From Salminus brasiliensis (lineage: Eukaryota; Chordata; Actinopteri; Characiformes; Bryconidae), in the NCBI RefSeq assembly GCF_030463535.1, contig NC_132900.1, positions 27,255,956 through 27,319,955 of the forward strand: a stretch of DNA of 64,000 bases. Direction: 5' to 3'. How positions within the stretch are numbered: the stretch's first letter is position 1; each line of letters opens with the position of its first letter. The position numbers were made by a program, and so were the translations under genes. Shown piece after piece: positions 13,301 to 37,296 of the stretch. The notes beneath the pieces were generated by a model, which ran no database searches, was not told where the DNA came from, and worked only from the letters and a program-made list of their open reading frames with translations.

Positions 13301-13494
13301 GGTAGAGGCGTGATAACACAGGCCCACAGGGATTTAGACCATGGAAATGAAGAAGAAAAAAAAGAAATACATATAAAATACAAATAAACATACATAAAAC
13401 AAAATAAAAAACATGCAATGTAATTAAATAAATAAATGAATGAAAATAAATGAATAAAAAACAGAAAGTCTAAGAAAAGTATATTGATTGTTAC

Positions 13495-13648
13495 AAGAGG
13501 AATACCTCACAACACACAGGGCAGAGCCCCCTGCAGACCAGTCACAGTGCCTATGCTAACCCCTGTCCACTGTCAGCGAATCCACCTTGCCCACAAATGA
13601 CTGTTATATTAGGCAGGTGATCGTAATGTCTTGTCTCTCATATATATA
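13495..13648 (+). mobile_element. Dispersed element ending AGGCAGGTGATCGTAATG
   Basis: Shares GAGGAATACCTCACAACAC, CTGTCCACT and ATTAGGCAGGTGATCGTAATG with 15580-15765 in the first C5orf22 intron downstream of exon 2. A related terminus (TAATGTTATGGCTGATCGGT) ends other elements at 28218, 42775 and 49203. Confidence 0.5.
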
Positions 13649-13661
13649 TATATATATATAT

Positions 13662-13822
13662 ATGGTTTTTAATCAAATCAGGTTTATTGTCACATCACAT
13701 TACCCAGGTGTAAAGGTGAGGGGGGATATTAGTAGTAAAAAAAAAAAAAACAGAACACACATTTACAAAATAGCATAGGAGGTCCAGTAAGTAAGTGCAG
13801 GGTGCAGAGTGTGTTTGTATAG
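13662..13822. repeat. Dispersed repeat, second copy with internal deletion
   Basis: Same start and same end as 13009-13300 but lacking about 130 central bases. It is bracketed by (AT)n at 13640-13662 and 13834-13860. Confidence 0.6.
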
Positions 13823-13835
13823 GTATATATAAAAC

Positions 13836-13866
<31 letters not shown>

Positions 13867-13879
13867 CATTCATGTTATT

Positions 13880-14129
13880 GAGCTACTTTCCTTCCTCTGT
13901 GGTCATTATTTCACTACAGTAACATCTGCAGTCTGCTTCTCCACTCTTCTGATTAGCAGCCTCACTCCCAGCGCTGTTCCCGCCCGGTGTTTAAACAGTG
14001 CTACACGGTGTTTCACTGATACTCTTCCCTCTGTTGTTGTTAGCAGCTAGCTTGCTAGCTCATCGCAGCGATGTCTTTTTGACAGACTGCGCTTAAAAGA
14101 CAAACACAGTTTTTACAAAAGCCGCCGAA
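13880..14129 (+). promoter_or_regulatory. Probable promoter and 5' UTR of C5orf22
   Basis: About 250 bases before the C5orf22 start codon are less repetitive and richer in GC and CG dinucleotides than the AT-rich repeats to the left. They include a CGCCCGG stretch and the small palindrome GCTAGCTTGCTAGC near 14047. No TATA box stands out. The transcription start cannot be placed from sequence alone. Confidence 0.3.
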
Positions 14130-24747
<10,618 letters not shown>

Positions 24748-24802
24748 GTGTGAGAGTTTGATAGCGTGAGAGCGTATTTTTAGGCAACTTTCATAAGAGT
24801 AG

Positions 24803-24828
24803 CCCCCCCCCCCCCCCCCCGCCCCCCT
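24803..24828. repeat. Poly-C tract
   Basis: A run of C broken by a single G, 55 bases after the C5orf22 stop codon, in its 3' UTR. Confidence 0.9.
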
Positions 24829-25070
24829 GGAGGTGAGTGAGCAGTGGGGTGGGGATTTCAGTGAGTGGTTTGAAGTAAATGGAGCTGCTAGAGTTCATAT
24901 ATCTGCTGCTGAATGGGTTATTAGGGTAAGACGGGAGTCATGCTGATAGGGGCATGGATTAAAAACACAAACAAACCAACAAACCAAGAAAAATATTTCT
25001 CACATGTGAACATGGTTCTTTATCTGTGTCCAAAAAAATGTGCCAGAACGTGAGTGTGTATATTCTGTCT

Positions 25071-25076
25071 ATTAAA
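25071..25076 (+). terminator. Candidate polyadenylation signal of C5orf22 (ATTAAA)
   Basis: ATTAAA lies about 325 bases after the C5orf22 stop codon, followed by a T/G-rich stretch (TATTTGTTTTCTTG), as expected of a cleavage and polyadenylation site. I saw no AATAAA between the stop and this site. Confidence 0.45.
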
Positions 25077-25360
25077 TATTTGTTTTCTTGTAAAAGTCGG
25101 ACTCATGTTTTTTATTAACCACTAAAACTATGTTTCTGAACCTGTTGACCGGTCACCGGTTTCCTTGGACCACGTCCCCACAACTCCCCACAAGACCTGC
25201 CTGATGCTTTGGAGATGCTCTGAAGCTCCCAGTTGTCTAGCCACCACAACCTGGCCCTTGTGAAAGTGGCTCAGATTCTTACACTTAAAAATGAATGATG
25301 AGTTTGTCCCTTGTGCTCTCAACCGATTTTATAGTAGGTTAAGTGCGGTTAGTCAAACAG

Positions 25361-26605
25361 CTGGGCTTTGGACTGGGCTTTGGACTGGGCTTTGGACTGG
25401 GCTTTGGACTGGGCTTTGGACTGGGCTTTGCGCTTTGGACTGGGCTTTGCGCTTTGGGCTGGGCTTTGCGCTTTAGGCTGGGCTTTGGGCTGGGCTATGC
25501 TGGGCTGAGCTTTGAGCTTTGGGCTGGGCTGGGCTTTGTGCTTTGGACTGGGCTTTGGACTGGGCTTTGCGCTTTGGGTTGGGCTTTGCGCTTTGGGCTG
25601 GCTTAGCGCTTTAGGCTGGGCTTTGGGCTGGGCTTTGGGCTTTAGGCTGGGCTTTGGGCTTTAGGCTGGGCTTTGCGCTTTAGGCTGGGCTATGCTGGGC
25701 TGAGCTTTGCGCTTTGGGCTGGGCTGGGCTTTGTGCTTTGGGCTGGGCTTTGCGCTGGTCTGGGCTTTGTGCTTTGGGCTGGGCTTTGGGATTTAGGCTG
25801 GGCTTTGGACTGGGCTTTGGGATTTAGGCTGGGCTTTGGGCTGGGCTATGCTGGGCTGAGCTTTGCGCTTTGGGCTGGGCTGGGCTTTGTGCTTTGGGCT
25901 GGGCTGGGCTTTGTGCTTTGGGCTGGGCTTTGGACTGGGCTTTGTGCTTTGGGCTGGGCTTTGGACTGGGCTTTGTGCTTTGGGTTGGGCTTTGCGCTTT
26001 GGGCTGGGCTTTGCGCTTTGGGTTGGGCTTTGCGCTTTGGGTTGGACTTTGCGCTTTGGGCTGGGCTTTGCGCTTTAGGCTGGCTTAGCGCTTTGGGCTG
26101 GACTTTGGGCTGGGCTTTGGGCTTTAGACTGGGCTTTGGGCTGGGCTTTGGACTGGGCTTTGTGCTTTGGGTTGGGCTTTGCGCTTTGGGCTGGCTTAGC
26201 GCTTTAGGCTGGGCTTTGGGCTGGGCTTTGGGCTTTAGGCTGGGCTTTGCGCTTTAGGCTGGGCTATGCTGGGCTGAGCTTTGGGCTGGGCTGGGCTTTG
26301 TGCTTTGGGCTGGGCTTTGCGCTGGTCTGGGCTTTGTGCTTTGGGCTGGGCTTTGGGATTTAGGCTGGGCTTTGGGCTGGGCTTTGGGATTTAGGCTGGG
26401 CTTTGGGATTTAGGCTGGGCTTTGGGATTTAGGCTGGGCTTTGCACTTCAGGCTGGGCTTTGGGCTGGGCTATGCTGGGCTGAGCTTTGCGCTTTGAGCT
26501 GGGCTATGCTGGGCTATGCTGGGCTATGCTGGGCTATGCTGGGCTATGCTGGGCTATGCTGGGCTAGGCTGGGCTAGGCTGGGCTAGGCTGGGCTAGGCT
26601 GGATT
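25361..26605. repeat. G-rich minisatellite (12-bp, then 10-bp units)
   Basis: About 1.24 kb. It opens with GCTTTGGACTGG repeated, passes into mixed GCTTTGGGCTGG and GCTTTGCGCTTTGGGCTGG units with larger blocks repeated (near 25490, 25690 and 25840), and ends with GGGCTATGCT and then GGGCTAGGCT tandems (26500-26600). The + strand is very G-rich with frequent GGG. Open frames across it, up to 194 codons, are Gly-Leu-Trp-Ala-Phe repeats and are not a gene. Confidence 0.95.
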
Positions 26606-27211
26606 GGATTGGATGACATATCTGGGCCCACACTATTTTAGAGTATTTTGCCATTGAGCTTACTAGGATCAGTTACCATTGGACATAGGGAAGGTTCCAT
26701 AAGCGTGGAAATGTTCCACCATTATTGCAATTCCAGAGAAAACTGGAAGTAGTTCCTCTAATGCCCTTAGGCCTACTGCTCATTGATTTCACTGGTAATG
26801 AAGGTGTCTGTGAGGCATGTAAAAAAAAAATTCATCGTGTTGAGCAAACCTCCCAGTTGTACATTTCTCTACCTGCATAAGATGGTTCACATGTAATCTC
26901 TGAAATCCAATTGCCGTCAGAAATGGTAGACAATGTTTCTTCCACAATAAGCGAAGATGAAGAAAAATTCTGTGTTGCATTTCACCATGTGTAGGACTGT
27001 GCTCCATGCTATATGTTAAAATATAGACAGTGCTTGGGCCCATCTGTGCTTTGCTTAGCACTTGTCTGTTTTTGAAGCCTGAAAGGTTTATTGATTCTAC
27101 ATGGTTTGCTCTTCATTCCCAGCAACACTTTGCACCTTGGAGCTAGGCAGTGCTTGCAATGGTAGGAATCCTGTTTGTGGGCTTAATTTTCTTAATTTGC
27201 CTTTCCTACAG
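26606..27211. other. Non-coding stretch before the unrecognised gene
   Basis: Appears to be single-copy. A 90-codon open frame on - (26789-27061) has no recognisable domain. The region may contain the promoter or a non-coding first exon of the candidate gene that starts at 27212, but no signal fixes it. Confidence 0.3.
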
Positions 27212-30200
27212 TTCTCCACCAACCGTGTTGGAATCCTGTGCCAGTACTGAATCGGCGCTGGCATGTTTCAGCAGCAGAATTTTCAGCAGGGTTTGGATGT
27301 GTATCGACTCTGGAAGGGAGAAAGCCAGCAGGTGTCTGGGGTTGTCGCTTGTTTTCAATTCAATCGTGCCATGATGGATAAACCCACAGTCTTCACTTGT
27401 GTACAAGTTGATGACACCCAACCAAGGCCATGGTTACAGCCATCTAAAGAAAGTTACGTTCGGTCCAGTTGCCTAGCAACTTCATGATCGCTTTATTATC
27501 AAATGCCAGATCGACTTGGCCCTTGCTTTTCCACGAACTGCCTCTGGGAGGTGACTCCATGACTCCCCCTCCACTCTAGTCATTATATAAGCATTAAACT
27601 GGGCAAGCATTGTTGGGTGGAGAAGAAACAAAAGGTAATCATTGTGTCTAAGCATGTCATACTGGGCGTTTATTCAGAGAAGGAACAAACCAGTGACGTG
27701 GTCAGGGTTACGAACTGGCAAGGGCAATGAAGGCCTTCCCGAATGGGGCCGAAACGACAGAAGGCCTACTGTGGCACAAGTGAGTCAACTTTTAACAAAT
27801 GTTAAGGGGAGGAAGAGTATGTAGCCAGAGTATGTGGTCAGAGTGTCCATACTGACTCCTCCCTGCTCATCGTTGGTAGTCACCGAAATACCCTGTGGGA
27901 TAAAGATACAGGTATATCCCACCTCTTGATGGGTTCCAGTCAGATACTCTTAACCAATCTTATGTGTGTTAGTCAAACGGCTATTTTGGCTTGTAGGATA
28001 GTCATTAGCCATTCCTGAATAGCTGTGGGAAGTTGACCAGCTAGGGCTTTGGGCAGTGTTACTTGGGAATCCTGGGTCCAGGCCTTCATGCAAATCTCAT
28101 GAATAAGTCCTTAAGACTTGATAAGTCCTTAAGAGGTCCTGTAGAGTCCGTGCCTTGGTAGGTGGGGGCTGTTTGGTGGCATGCAGAGGACCAACAGCAT
28201 ATATCATAATGTTTTGGCTTACTGATGTAAACCGCTATAAACACTTAGCATATATGTTAAATATATGTGCTATTATTAGTTATATTCATTAAAAACAATA
28301 AAAAGCTTCAGTTGCCTCTAAATCTGCGATTCACTCTGACTTGGAATGTATTCATTAAGATAATTACGACTCTTTTACTCCCATTTCAGACCATGTCGAT
28401 TTCAGACCCAATCACCCCCTGAATGCAACCATGGTCCTAGTCTTCACCTCCTTGGTTCTGAGACCTCCCTCTGACTGCATCCATGGTCCTAACCATCACC
28501 TTGTTGGTTCTGAGACCTTCCCCTGACTGTGACTTGTCCTAATCTTCACATTGTTGGCCCCCAAGACCTCCCCCTGATTACAATTGGTTCAAATCAATAC
28601 CATTGGATCCTGAGACCTTCCCCTGACTGTGACCGTGATCATAGTCATTATCGTAGTGGTGGGTCTGAGATCTCCCCACTAACTGCAGCTTGTTTTAATC
28701 GCCACCTGGTTGGTTCCAAGACCTACCCCTGACTGCGACCATGGTCCTAACCTTCACCTGGTTGGTTCCGAGTCCTCCATCTGATTGCAAACATTCTTCT
28801 GTTCACCCCCTAACAAGTTCTGAGACCTCCTCCTGATGGGGATTTGTTCTAAGCATCACATTCTTGGCTCTGAGACTGCGACCATGAATCTGGTCATAAC
28901 CGAGTTGGTTCAGAGACCTCCCCCTGAATGTATCCATGGTGCTTATACGCTCCATCACTGGCGAATTGTCCTAACTGTCACCTTGTTGATTCCCCCTGAC
29001 TGTGACCATGGTCCTAGTCATCACCTTGTTGGTTCCTAGACCACCCTTTGAATGTGACAGTGATGCTAATCACCTCCACACTGGTTCCAAGACCTCCTCT
29101 GATTGCGTCTTGTGCTGTGTAATAATCACTTCGCTGGCACCGAGACATCCTCCTGAATGTGAAGATGGTCCTCAGTGTTTGAGACCTCCACCTGACTGCA
29201 CTATTTTGTTGAGTCTCTGAATGCAGAGAGATCCCTCTGAATGCAGACCCTGATTCCCTCAAGAGTCCATAATCTATTGCCAGAGATATCACAATACTAG
29301 AGTCCCTTCTGTATCTGTGAGCCCTTCCATCAGTCCCAGCATGCACAGAGGAGTCCAAGGCTGTGTGGAGTAATCGGCTCAACAATGTTGATGAGCTCAT
29401 GGGTGAATTTGGCAGTGGTCTTACAGCAATGCAACAAATGCCTGTGGATGTGAATAATGAGTCCAGCTTGCTGGGAGCAGGATGCCAACATTGAGTCCAC
29501 ATTTTTCGCTTTGGCTCAGACTGCCTAACCTAACCATATTAAAAATTAAGGATTCTAAATGGTGACAAGGTCTCATGATAAACCTGTAATTGCTGTAGAA
29601 CATTTAAAGCATGGAGACGTTCTTTCAACTGTTTTTTTAATAAATTAAAAAGTCCTATAAAGAGTTCTAGTATAGAATAACCATTTTTGGTTCCATGAAG
29701 AACCATGATTCTAAGGATGTGTGAGTGTGACGAGCCTTTTAAAGGTGTCAGGAACCTTCACTTGGTGTAAATCAAATGTAAAATGACATGTATCTCATTA
29801 TTAGGTGGTACTTCACACTCGCATACGTCTCTTTTGCAAAGCCGGTTCTTTAAGGAACCAAAAGTGGCTAGTTCTAAGGCATCATCCGTTTTGCACCAGT
29901 GAGGCAGTGTGTGTTTCTCAGAGCAGCTGCCTCAGCTCTCTATATGTGTTGTGAGGTGGGTTGGGTCAAAAATGTGGACTGTCCAGTTAAACCACTTCAG
30001 AAATTCTTTCTGGAAGCAACTACCAAACGCCAAATGAGCCGACCTCAGATAGTTTAGGAATTTCGACAACAGGAAGTTTGGGCCCAAAATATCTGCTCTT
30101 TATTGTGAAAATGATTCTGTGACGTAAAATGACCTCTATTATGGTTTCTGTAGCATTTCCTGTGACTCAATCCTGTCCTTCAGAGCCTTAAGATGTAGGC

Positions 30201-33200
30201 CACATACTTACTAGTTTTAGATGTGAAGGGGCCCAGGGCCTCATGAACATGAGGCGTGTGACTAACAGCAGCTGGGGTTAGCTGAGGTCAGCAGTCACCA
30301 CAGTAACAATGCTAAAGTCGCAAAATTGATGCTAACTCCATGATTGCAATGCTAATGCAGTGGTTGTGATGCTGGGTGAGGCCGGTGGCCGACACTATAG
30401 CGATGCATGAGCCGTGTGACTAACAGCAGCTGGGGTTAGCTGAGGTCAGCAGTCACCACAGTAACAATGCTAAAGTTGCAAAATTGATGCTAACTCCATG
30501 ATTGCAATGCTAATGCAGTGGTTGTGATGCTAGGTGAGGCCGGTGGCCGGCACCGTAGCGATGATAACGGCATAGAGGCGATGTTAGCGAAGCTGTACCT
30601 GTGCTGGCCGAGGCCGGCGGCTAATGGCAGCGTAGACGTGCTGTCGCTACTGACAAGCAGTGTGCCTTCTGTGTCTGTGGCTAAAGGTAGTCCTCAGACC
30701 TTCAGTCCCAGGACATGTCTCCTCTAAGCAAACGTGAGGCAGTTCTCACACATACACAGTTCAACGAAGTCGGTCAGTCAGTGAAATAGCCTCTTTTAGA
30801 CACAAGGGTACTCAATTATCACCACTTCTTTATGAAAGCAGTCCGATAAACCCACTGAAAAGGCCTACTGAACACTTCAGGTCATACAAGCCTATGTCTT
30901 ATTCACATTTCCTTGGCTCGTAAGCTGATCATAGCCGCTATTGCGCTGGTTTTGTTCCAAATCACATGGACACGCACTCTTCCACCCGTCACTTTTGATA
31001 ACGGGATCAGTCTTGTTGCGAGTTCTTGTAGGGAAACAAACGTAGTGAATCTCTGGAAGAACAGTTTCATGTGTTTCCACTGCAAGTGACTCGAGTTCCT
31101 TGGGGTTGTGGGGTTTTTTCCCTTCTAATGGGAAACGACATGACGCCAGCCCTGGTTCAGTACAGCAAGTTCACAACCAGCCCACTGCACTAAGTGGGTC
31201 TCGCTTGTACCGAATAAGTTGCATCACCGTGCTCATTTGCTGTATGTGTCAATGAAACACAAGCAGGCAAGCAGGCAGGCAATTGATAAAGGCCGGGAAC
31301 ACTCCATTCCCGTTTCTCTGCGGAGTCTGTCACACTCTAATGGCTGAATTTCATTCAAATCTCACCCACTATTGGCTGCTAATTAATCACATGCGATGAA
31401 AATAGAAGTGGACCACCTGCTTTCTGGCGCGACGTGACTGTGAATATCATTGTACCCCAGAAGCTGAGTTATCTTCCGGGCATAATTGAAATGAGGTTTC
31501 AGCGTTTAGAGGAACTGGCATAATGAGTTCATTCTACTTTTGTTGCTCTCTTGAACGCTGAAGATACAATGAGTAAAATCCCACATTAGTCCTGGGGAAA
31601 TCTGAGAACGATCCCTAGGTGAAGCCGGAGTTAAAGACTTGGGAACTTGGGGTTCAGGGAAGATTGCTTCCTATTCCTACTCCAGGACGGGGGGTCATTT
31701 GACCAACAGTGAATGCCAAGCCAATAACATTGGCCATACAAGCACTGTAGGTTAATGTGCCTTTAAGATTGTTAGTTTTTGGACTGTAAACACTGTTCTA
31801 GATAAATATTCGAAAGGTAAGAGAACCTATTTTTCTAATTGCAACCACAAACCAGTTGGCTTATTGGCTTATCATTATTATTTTGTGCCTTTCTGACATT
31901 GGTCAACATGAAGTCCAGGCCTCTACACTCTTAATAATAAAGATCCTACAAAGGGTTCTTTGGGCAAAGCCACAAAAGAACCCTTCCAGGCTCTATTAAG
32001 AAAATATATATAACCCCCCCGGACTAGCATCACCGGGCAACTAACTCGCCCTGAGGGAAGCGTCACATATCCGGCTCCAACCCACCAGCCTGCAGACGCC
32101 GGTGACAGCCAGCACCGCAGCGAAGCGATGTGGGGGGAGAGCGCCATCTACCCACCCTGGAAAGAGCAAGGCCAATTGTGCTCCCTCGGGACCTCGGCTG
32201 CCGATGGCTAGCAGCATGACGGGGGTTCGAACCAGCGATCCTCTGATCATCGTGACATTGCTTGAGTCTTCCTTCTAATAAAGTTAATGTAATCAGGGTC
32301 CTCAGGGCCCTCAGGGCCCTCAGTGCAGAACGTTTGCCTTATGAAGATCTTCCCAAAGTTTAAATGCGTCTAAATATCTGCTGGATTTCACCAGTGTTGC
32401 TCTCCTCTCCAGGTGGAATGGGCGGTTCTAAAAGTGGGTCAGGTTTACGTCAGCGTACTCCTAATCAACCAGCTATCCTGGCTCCGCCCTCTTTTTGAGG
32501 CTGAGCATCCTGGAGAGCTAAAGCTAAAAGCTGAACCTGCTGAGCTAAAGCTTGAGCCACACCTCTCTGCTTCACTGTGGTATTTAGCGACTAGACTAGG
32601 TGCCGGGACGGATGGGAGGTCTCGATGCAGCCCCCCCAGATTTACGGAACTATGGCATCGCTCGAGGAACTTGTAGCACCTTTGTTTTTCTTCTTTGTTC
32701 TCCACCTTGTTCTTTTTTTCCTGTCTCACTTACAGGCCTGCTGCAGGGAGAGGAAATGAGCTTTTAGTGGTACTCCTGGAGCCACTCAGGGTTAAGCACC
32801 TTGTTCAAGTGCAGAATAACAGGGCTTCAGCCCTACAGTACAAGCCACTTTTCCCTGTGGGCTCCACAACATGATAGAGGAGAAATCCCTTTAAAGAACT
32901 TTGACTTCTTGGAATGGGTTGATATGAGCTGCTTGTAACAGTGTACATTGGCTAGTCAGGAGCGAGGAGTGAGGACCCACTTTTGAAGAGGAGAGCGTTG
33001 GTCCTGGTGATCTGTGAGTGTAAAGGGCCTTTAAATCGGTAAGTCGCATATAGCGACGCCCAGATCAGGTCATTTTTTGTGCCCAGATCCGATCTGAGTC
33101 TCTTAATGCCAGATCTATCTATACTTTACTGTAGTAATTATTCATATTTCAGCTGACTTTTTACTTCTACTCCTTACATTTTCACCCAAGTATCTGAACT

Positions 33201-36200
33201 TTCTACTCCTTACATTTTAAAAATAGCCTCGATAATCCTATTTCATTTCCCTTTCATCATTAAAAAAAAAGACCTATAAATCACGCCTATCATTCATACC
33301 ATTCTGACTCCCTATTGGTCTGTAAGCGATCCATCGCACCTGTACACGTCCCGTCACTCTCCAGCAAGCACACAGCAGACGTCTGTAGTCTAGTATGAAG
33401 ACTGTGTCCGTGGCAGAGACTCAAGAGACCTGCAGTGAAACTGGAGTCCAGACTAAGCCCCACATTTACATTCCAATAAAGCTTATTGATCACACGCCTC
33501 TGAGGTTTGACTTTTGCAGCATTACAAAACTTCTAGACAACGACTCCTTATATTTTCCTCCATGAAGCTCATGTTAATGCTCAGTAGAGCACAGAGACGC
33601 TCCTTTAATAGAGCTGATATTACTGAAATGCTTCATTTTCAATGGGCAGATCTGCAGCTGAAACAGGAGCCTAGTGCAGCCCAACATTTTTTAACATCAA
33701 CATTTTAATAGATCATTCTCCTCATTATGGCTTTTAGAGAAATTAGTTTTTTGGGAAGGGGGGGGTAGTGCACTATAGACCCCTGTGGTGCGGCCTAAGC
33801 TTTCGGCCTTTGTTTTCCTTCCATTACTTTTACTTTTTTTACTTGAAGTCGTTCTGAAACCAGTCCTTTTACTGGAGTAAAAAGCTTAAGTTGATACTTC
33901 AGCTTCTATAGAAGTCTTTTTAAACCCTTGTATCTCCACTCACTTCAACCTGAGAAATGAATGTGAATACTTTTGACACCTTTGCTTAATGCTGAGGATC
34001 CGCCTCTATTGATCTGATCTCTGTATTAATAATCCATCCGGTCTGCTGGTGTGATACTGGTTAATAGTGGGTAAATGTGCTGTGTGTGTGATTTGGGTTT
34101 CTATAGCGTGTGAGTGTGTATTAGCATTAGCGTTAGCCTCCACTCTTCCACTCAGGTTCTAAATAGGCTCTTCAGTGCTGGTTTATAAACAGAGAAAGGC
34201 GAGTGAGTGGTTCTTCGGTTCTCCCGCTGGTAAAACAGAGCATTTCAGTGGGAGTTTTATAATGGGTCAGATGTTATGGGCTGTTTTCAGGGTCCACTGT
34301 AAAGTAGCTCAACACTGCAGACTCTCAACTCCTTGGATTAAAATCTTTGACTTCCATTGCAAGTTTAGACGTTTTTTTTCTTCTCCTGTGCAGTTGCCAT
34401 TTTGAAGATACAAGGTTTTTGCGAGACCCTGACAACGTATGAGCAGTTGTCATGGTGATTGGTGATTAATGTCATTTAGGAATCCTCATCAAACAAGAAG
34501 GATCAAAAAGAGCGAGCCCCAGCAAACAACACACGCATGCCAATTACACAGCTCCATCAGCAAATTGAGCTTTTTAAACACAGCCTCCTATTATTGCAGC
34601 TCCCTCCCATCCTCCCATCGTCCTCTCAACGTGGCTTTTCATGTAGAAGCCTCTCCACCCTATAAGTACGAGCCATCTCCGCTTCCCCAACACATAAAAG
34701 GTTGCCATGCGTCACAGAAACAATGCAATCTACAGCACTTACAGCTAATCAGTTGTAGTGGCATAGTGGTGGGGTGGGAGTTGGGGTGGGGTGGGTGTTA
34801 GGGGAGAGGAGATCATACAGTAGTGCTGCATAAATGGCGGTCATGTCCAGGCATGTCCAGTTCTGAAGCACATTATGACCATGTCCGTCTTGACGTGTAG
34901 GCTAGGTGTTGTACTGAGTGCTGTCCTGCTGTAGATTTCCCTGTATTTCCTTTCAAGTGACAGGTATTCCTTCAAGTCAGGTATTCCTTCATTCCTTCAT
35001 TCAGTAATTATAATTTCAGTACCACTTTATGATAAGGCTACCCTTATAAAGGGCTTATTAATGGTTTATGATGTGTTTCTTAATTGTTATTAATTAGGTT
35101 ATAAACACTTTACTAATCACTATAAAGGTCAAAAGGTGTTAAAAGTAAAAGATCCTTGAGGAAGTGTTGGAGGTTCTGCAGGTTGAAACTGTGGAAGAAC
35201 CTCTTAAGGTGCTTTGAGGAACCAGCAAGAACAGGTTTTTAAAAGGAAAAAGGTTCCTTGCTGGTTCCTCAAAGCACCTTAAGAGGTTCCTCCACAGTTT
35301 CAAACTGAAGAACCTCCAAAAGCTCCTCAAGAATCTCCTACTTTTAACAGTGCATTTACTGTCCATCTTGGCCTGCAGCTGCAGCAGATGCTATTGTTCA
35401 GATTGTTGTTTTATTAACTATATTTGACTAAACTTTGTAAACTTGTAAAAAAACAAAGATACCACCGTGAATAAATAGTAATAAAATAAAAAACTTTTAT
35501 TAAAAAAATAATATTTAAAAAATGTATTCTCGGTTATTATTGTTACATTTTTTATTATGTTATTAGAGAACTAAAAGTGCCAGTCATGCTGCTTTGCCAT
35601 CAGCATCCGGAGCCTGAGAGAGCACAATTAGCCTTGCTTTCTCCAAATGGGTAGATGTCTGTCTCTCTCTCTCTCCTCACCCTCCCAGTGTTGGGGGCAT
35701 TGCATGTGCTAGGGGGAGAGTTCTAACGAGTGGGCTGGGTATTTGACTTTCTAAATAATAAATAAATTAAATATGAATCCCTTTTAATGAAAAGTCATAT
35801 TTGTCGTTCAATTTCATTACATTTACTATACATGTGAACATACTGGTTGCTTTAAAAGCTGCCATAGCTTTAAATGGATCCTCAGATGAGCTCGAAAATA
35901 ACATTATTATTGAATTATAACCTTGTTAATCATTAAAATTCATATGTTTCAGTGGCGTGGCTCTTTTTCCCCATCGTGAGGCGAGGTTCGGTTTGTAATT
36001 AGAATGATACAAAGTCATAAGTCATAGATAACAGATGATTATGATCACTACATAATGAGATAAGCTGGAACAAACAGTCCAGCATTATAACAGGCCGTCT
36101 GCTGGGGATGTTTATCCAATAGCCTCAGTGAATGCAGCATCACACGCCCCCCACTACTTCATGTACCGCAGGCCCTGCATGTGTTGAGTGAAGATGTAAG

Positions 36201-36958
36201 GTCAGTTCGGGTCATGCAGAGAATGACGGACTGAACAGGCCGATCGATGGGCTGTTGCTGTTGCTGGTCAGGAACTTCAGCTTCAGTGAGCAGCGTGACT
36301 GACGGCAGGGCTTGAATCTCCTACAGAAACAAACCTAAATATTTAAAGTGTGATCTTTCTCTTTCATATGAAATTTGATGGAGTGGCACCACTCCTTATG
36401 TGTGTCTCTCAGCAGTAAGAGAGTTACAGTAAAACTGTAGAGCAACAAGATCTCACTGTTATCACTGTTAAAAGTATAAAACGTTCTGTAGGTTGAAAAA
36501 AGGTTCTTTGAAGGTTCCTCTATAGTTTCAAACAGATTTCAAGGATCTTATACTTTTAACAGTGCTGAGTAGTAGAGATCTCGTGAGCTAGTCTGAAGAA
36601 CAGAGCTCGGTTCCTCCAGGTTTCTCCTGGATGCCCCCCAGTCCAGCCAGCACAGCGTGGAAGATGTGTTCAACTCCATCATCATCAGCAGCTGCAACAG
36701 CTCACCTGATTTACCATCATTAAGAACTGATTTACCACCAAACCAGGTGTTGATCTGAGGAGAACTCTAAATAATACTAGACTCCATGAGGAGAACTTAC
36801 ATATATATACACTTACATATATATCACATATATATATATGTGGCTATATATATATATATATATATATATAGCCACAACTTTCAAAAATGAACTTTAATTT
36901 AATTTAATAATTGACATTGATATAATTAAAATATATGCAATTAAATTATCTAGACATA

Positions 36959-37034
<76 letters not shown>

Positions 37035-37228
37035 ATATCATGTATATCTGTCTAATGAAAACTCTGTATGGAGATCAATGTTTTGTTTATTCCAAGTAAT
37101 TTAGAGTATTTCTATTGGTCCATTCATCCAGAGTAATTTACACAGTGTACAGAGCAGCTACTGGGTTCAAATGATGCAGAAAGACAGACAGCAGCGATAT
37201 GGTACTGTATATATATACTGTTACATAC

Positions 37229-37296
<68 letters not shown>

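Noticed and set aside
7868-13880. 5' exons of DROSHA on the minus strand, expected from human gene order beside C5orf22
   Set aside because: I looked for an Arg/Ser/Pro-rich coding exon with splice sites on that strand and found none I could support.
25343-26257. Long Gly-Leu-Trp-Ala-Phe open frames, up to 194 codons
   Set aside because: They are open in several frames because the repeat unit length and composition lack stops. No start context, splice sites or non-repeat part exists.
27642-27824. 60-codon frame with a strong GTGAGT donor as a possible exon of the candidate gene
   Set aside because: The sequence belongs to a dispersed element whose terminus recurs elsewhere in the window, so the exon call is not supported.
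33290-33708. Small genes repeated at 33.3-33.7 kb and 45.2-45.5 kb
   Set aside because: The matching peptides arise because both lie in copies of the same non-autonomous element. No transposase motif is present.
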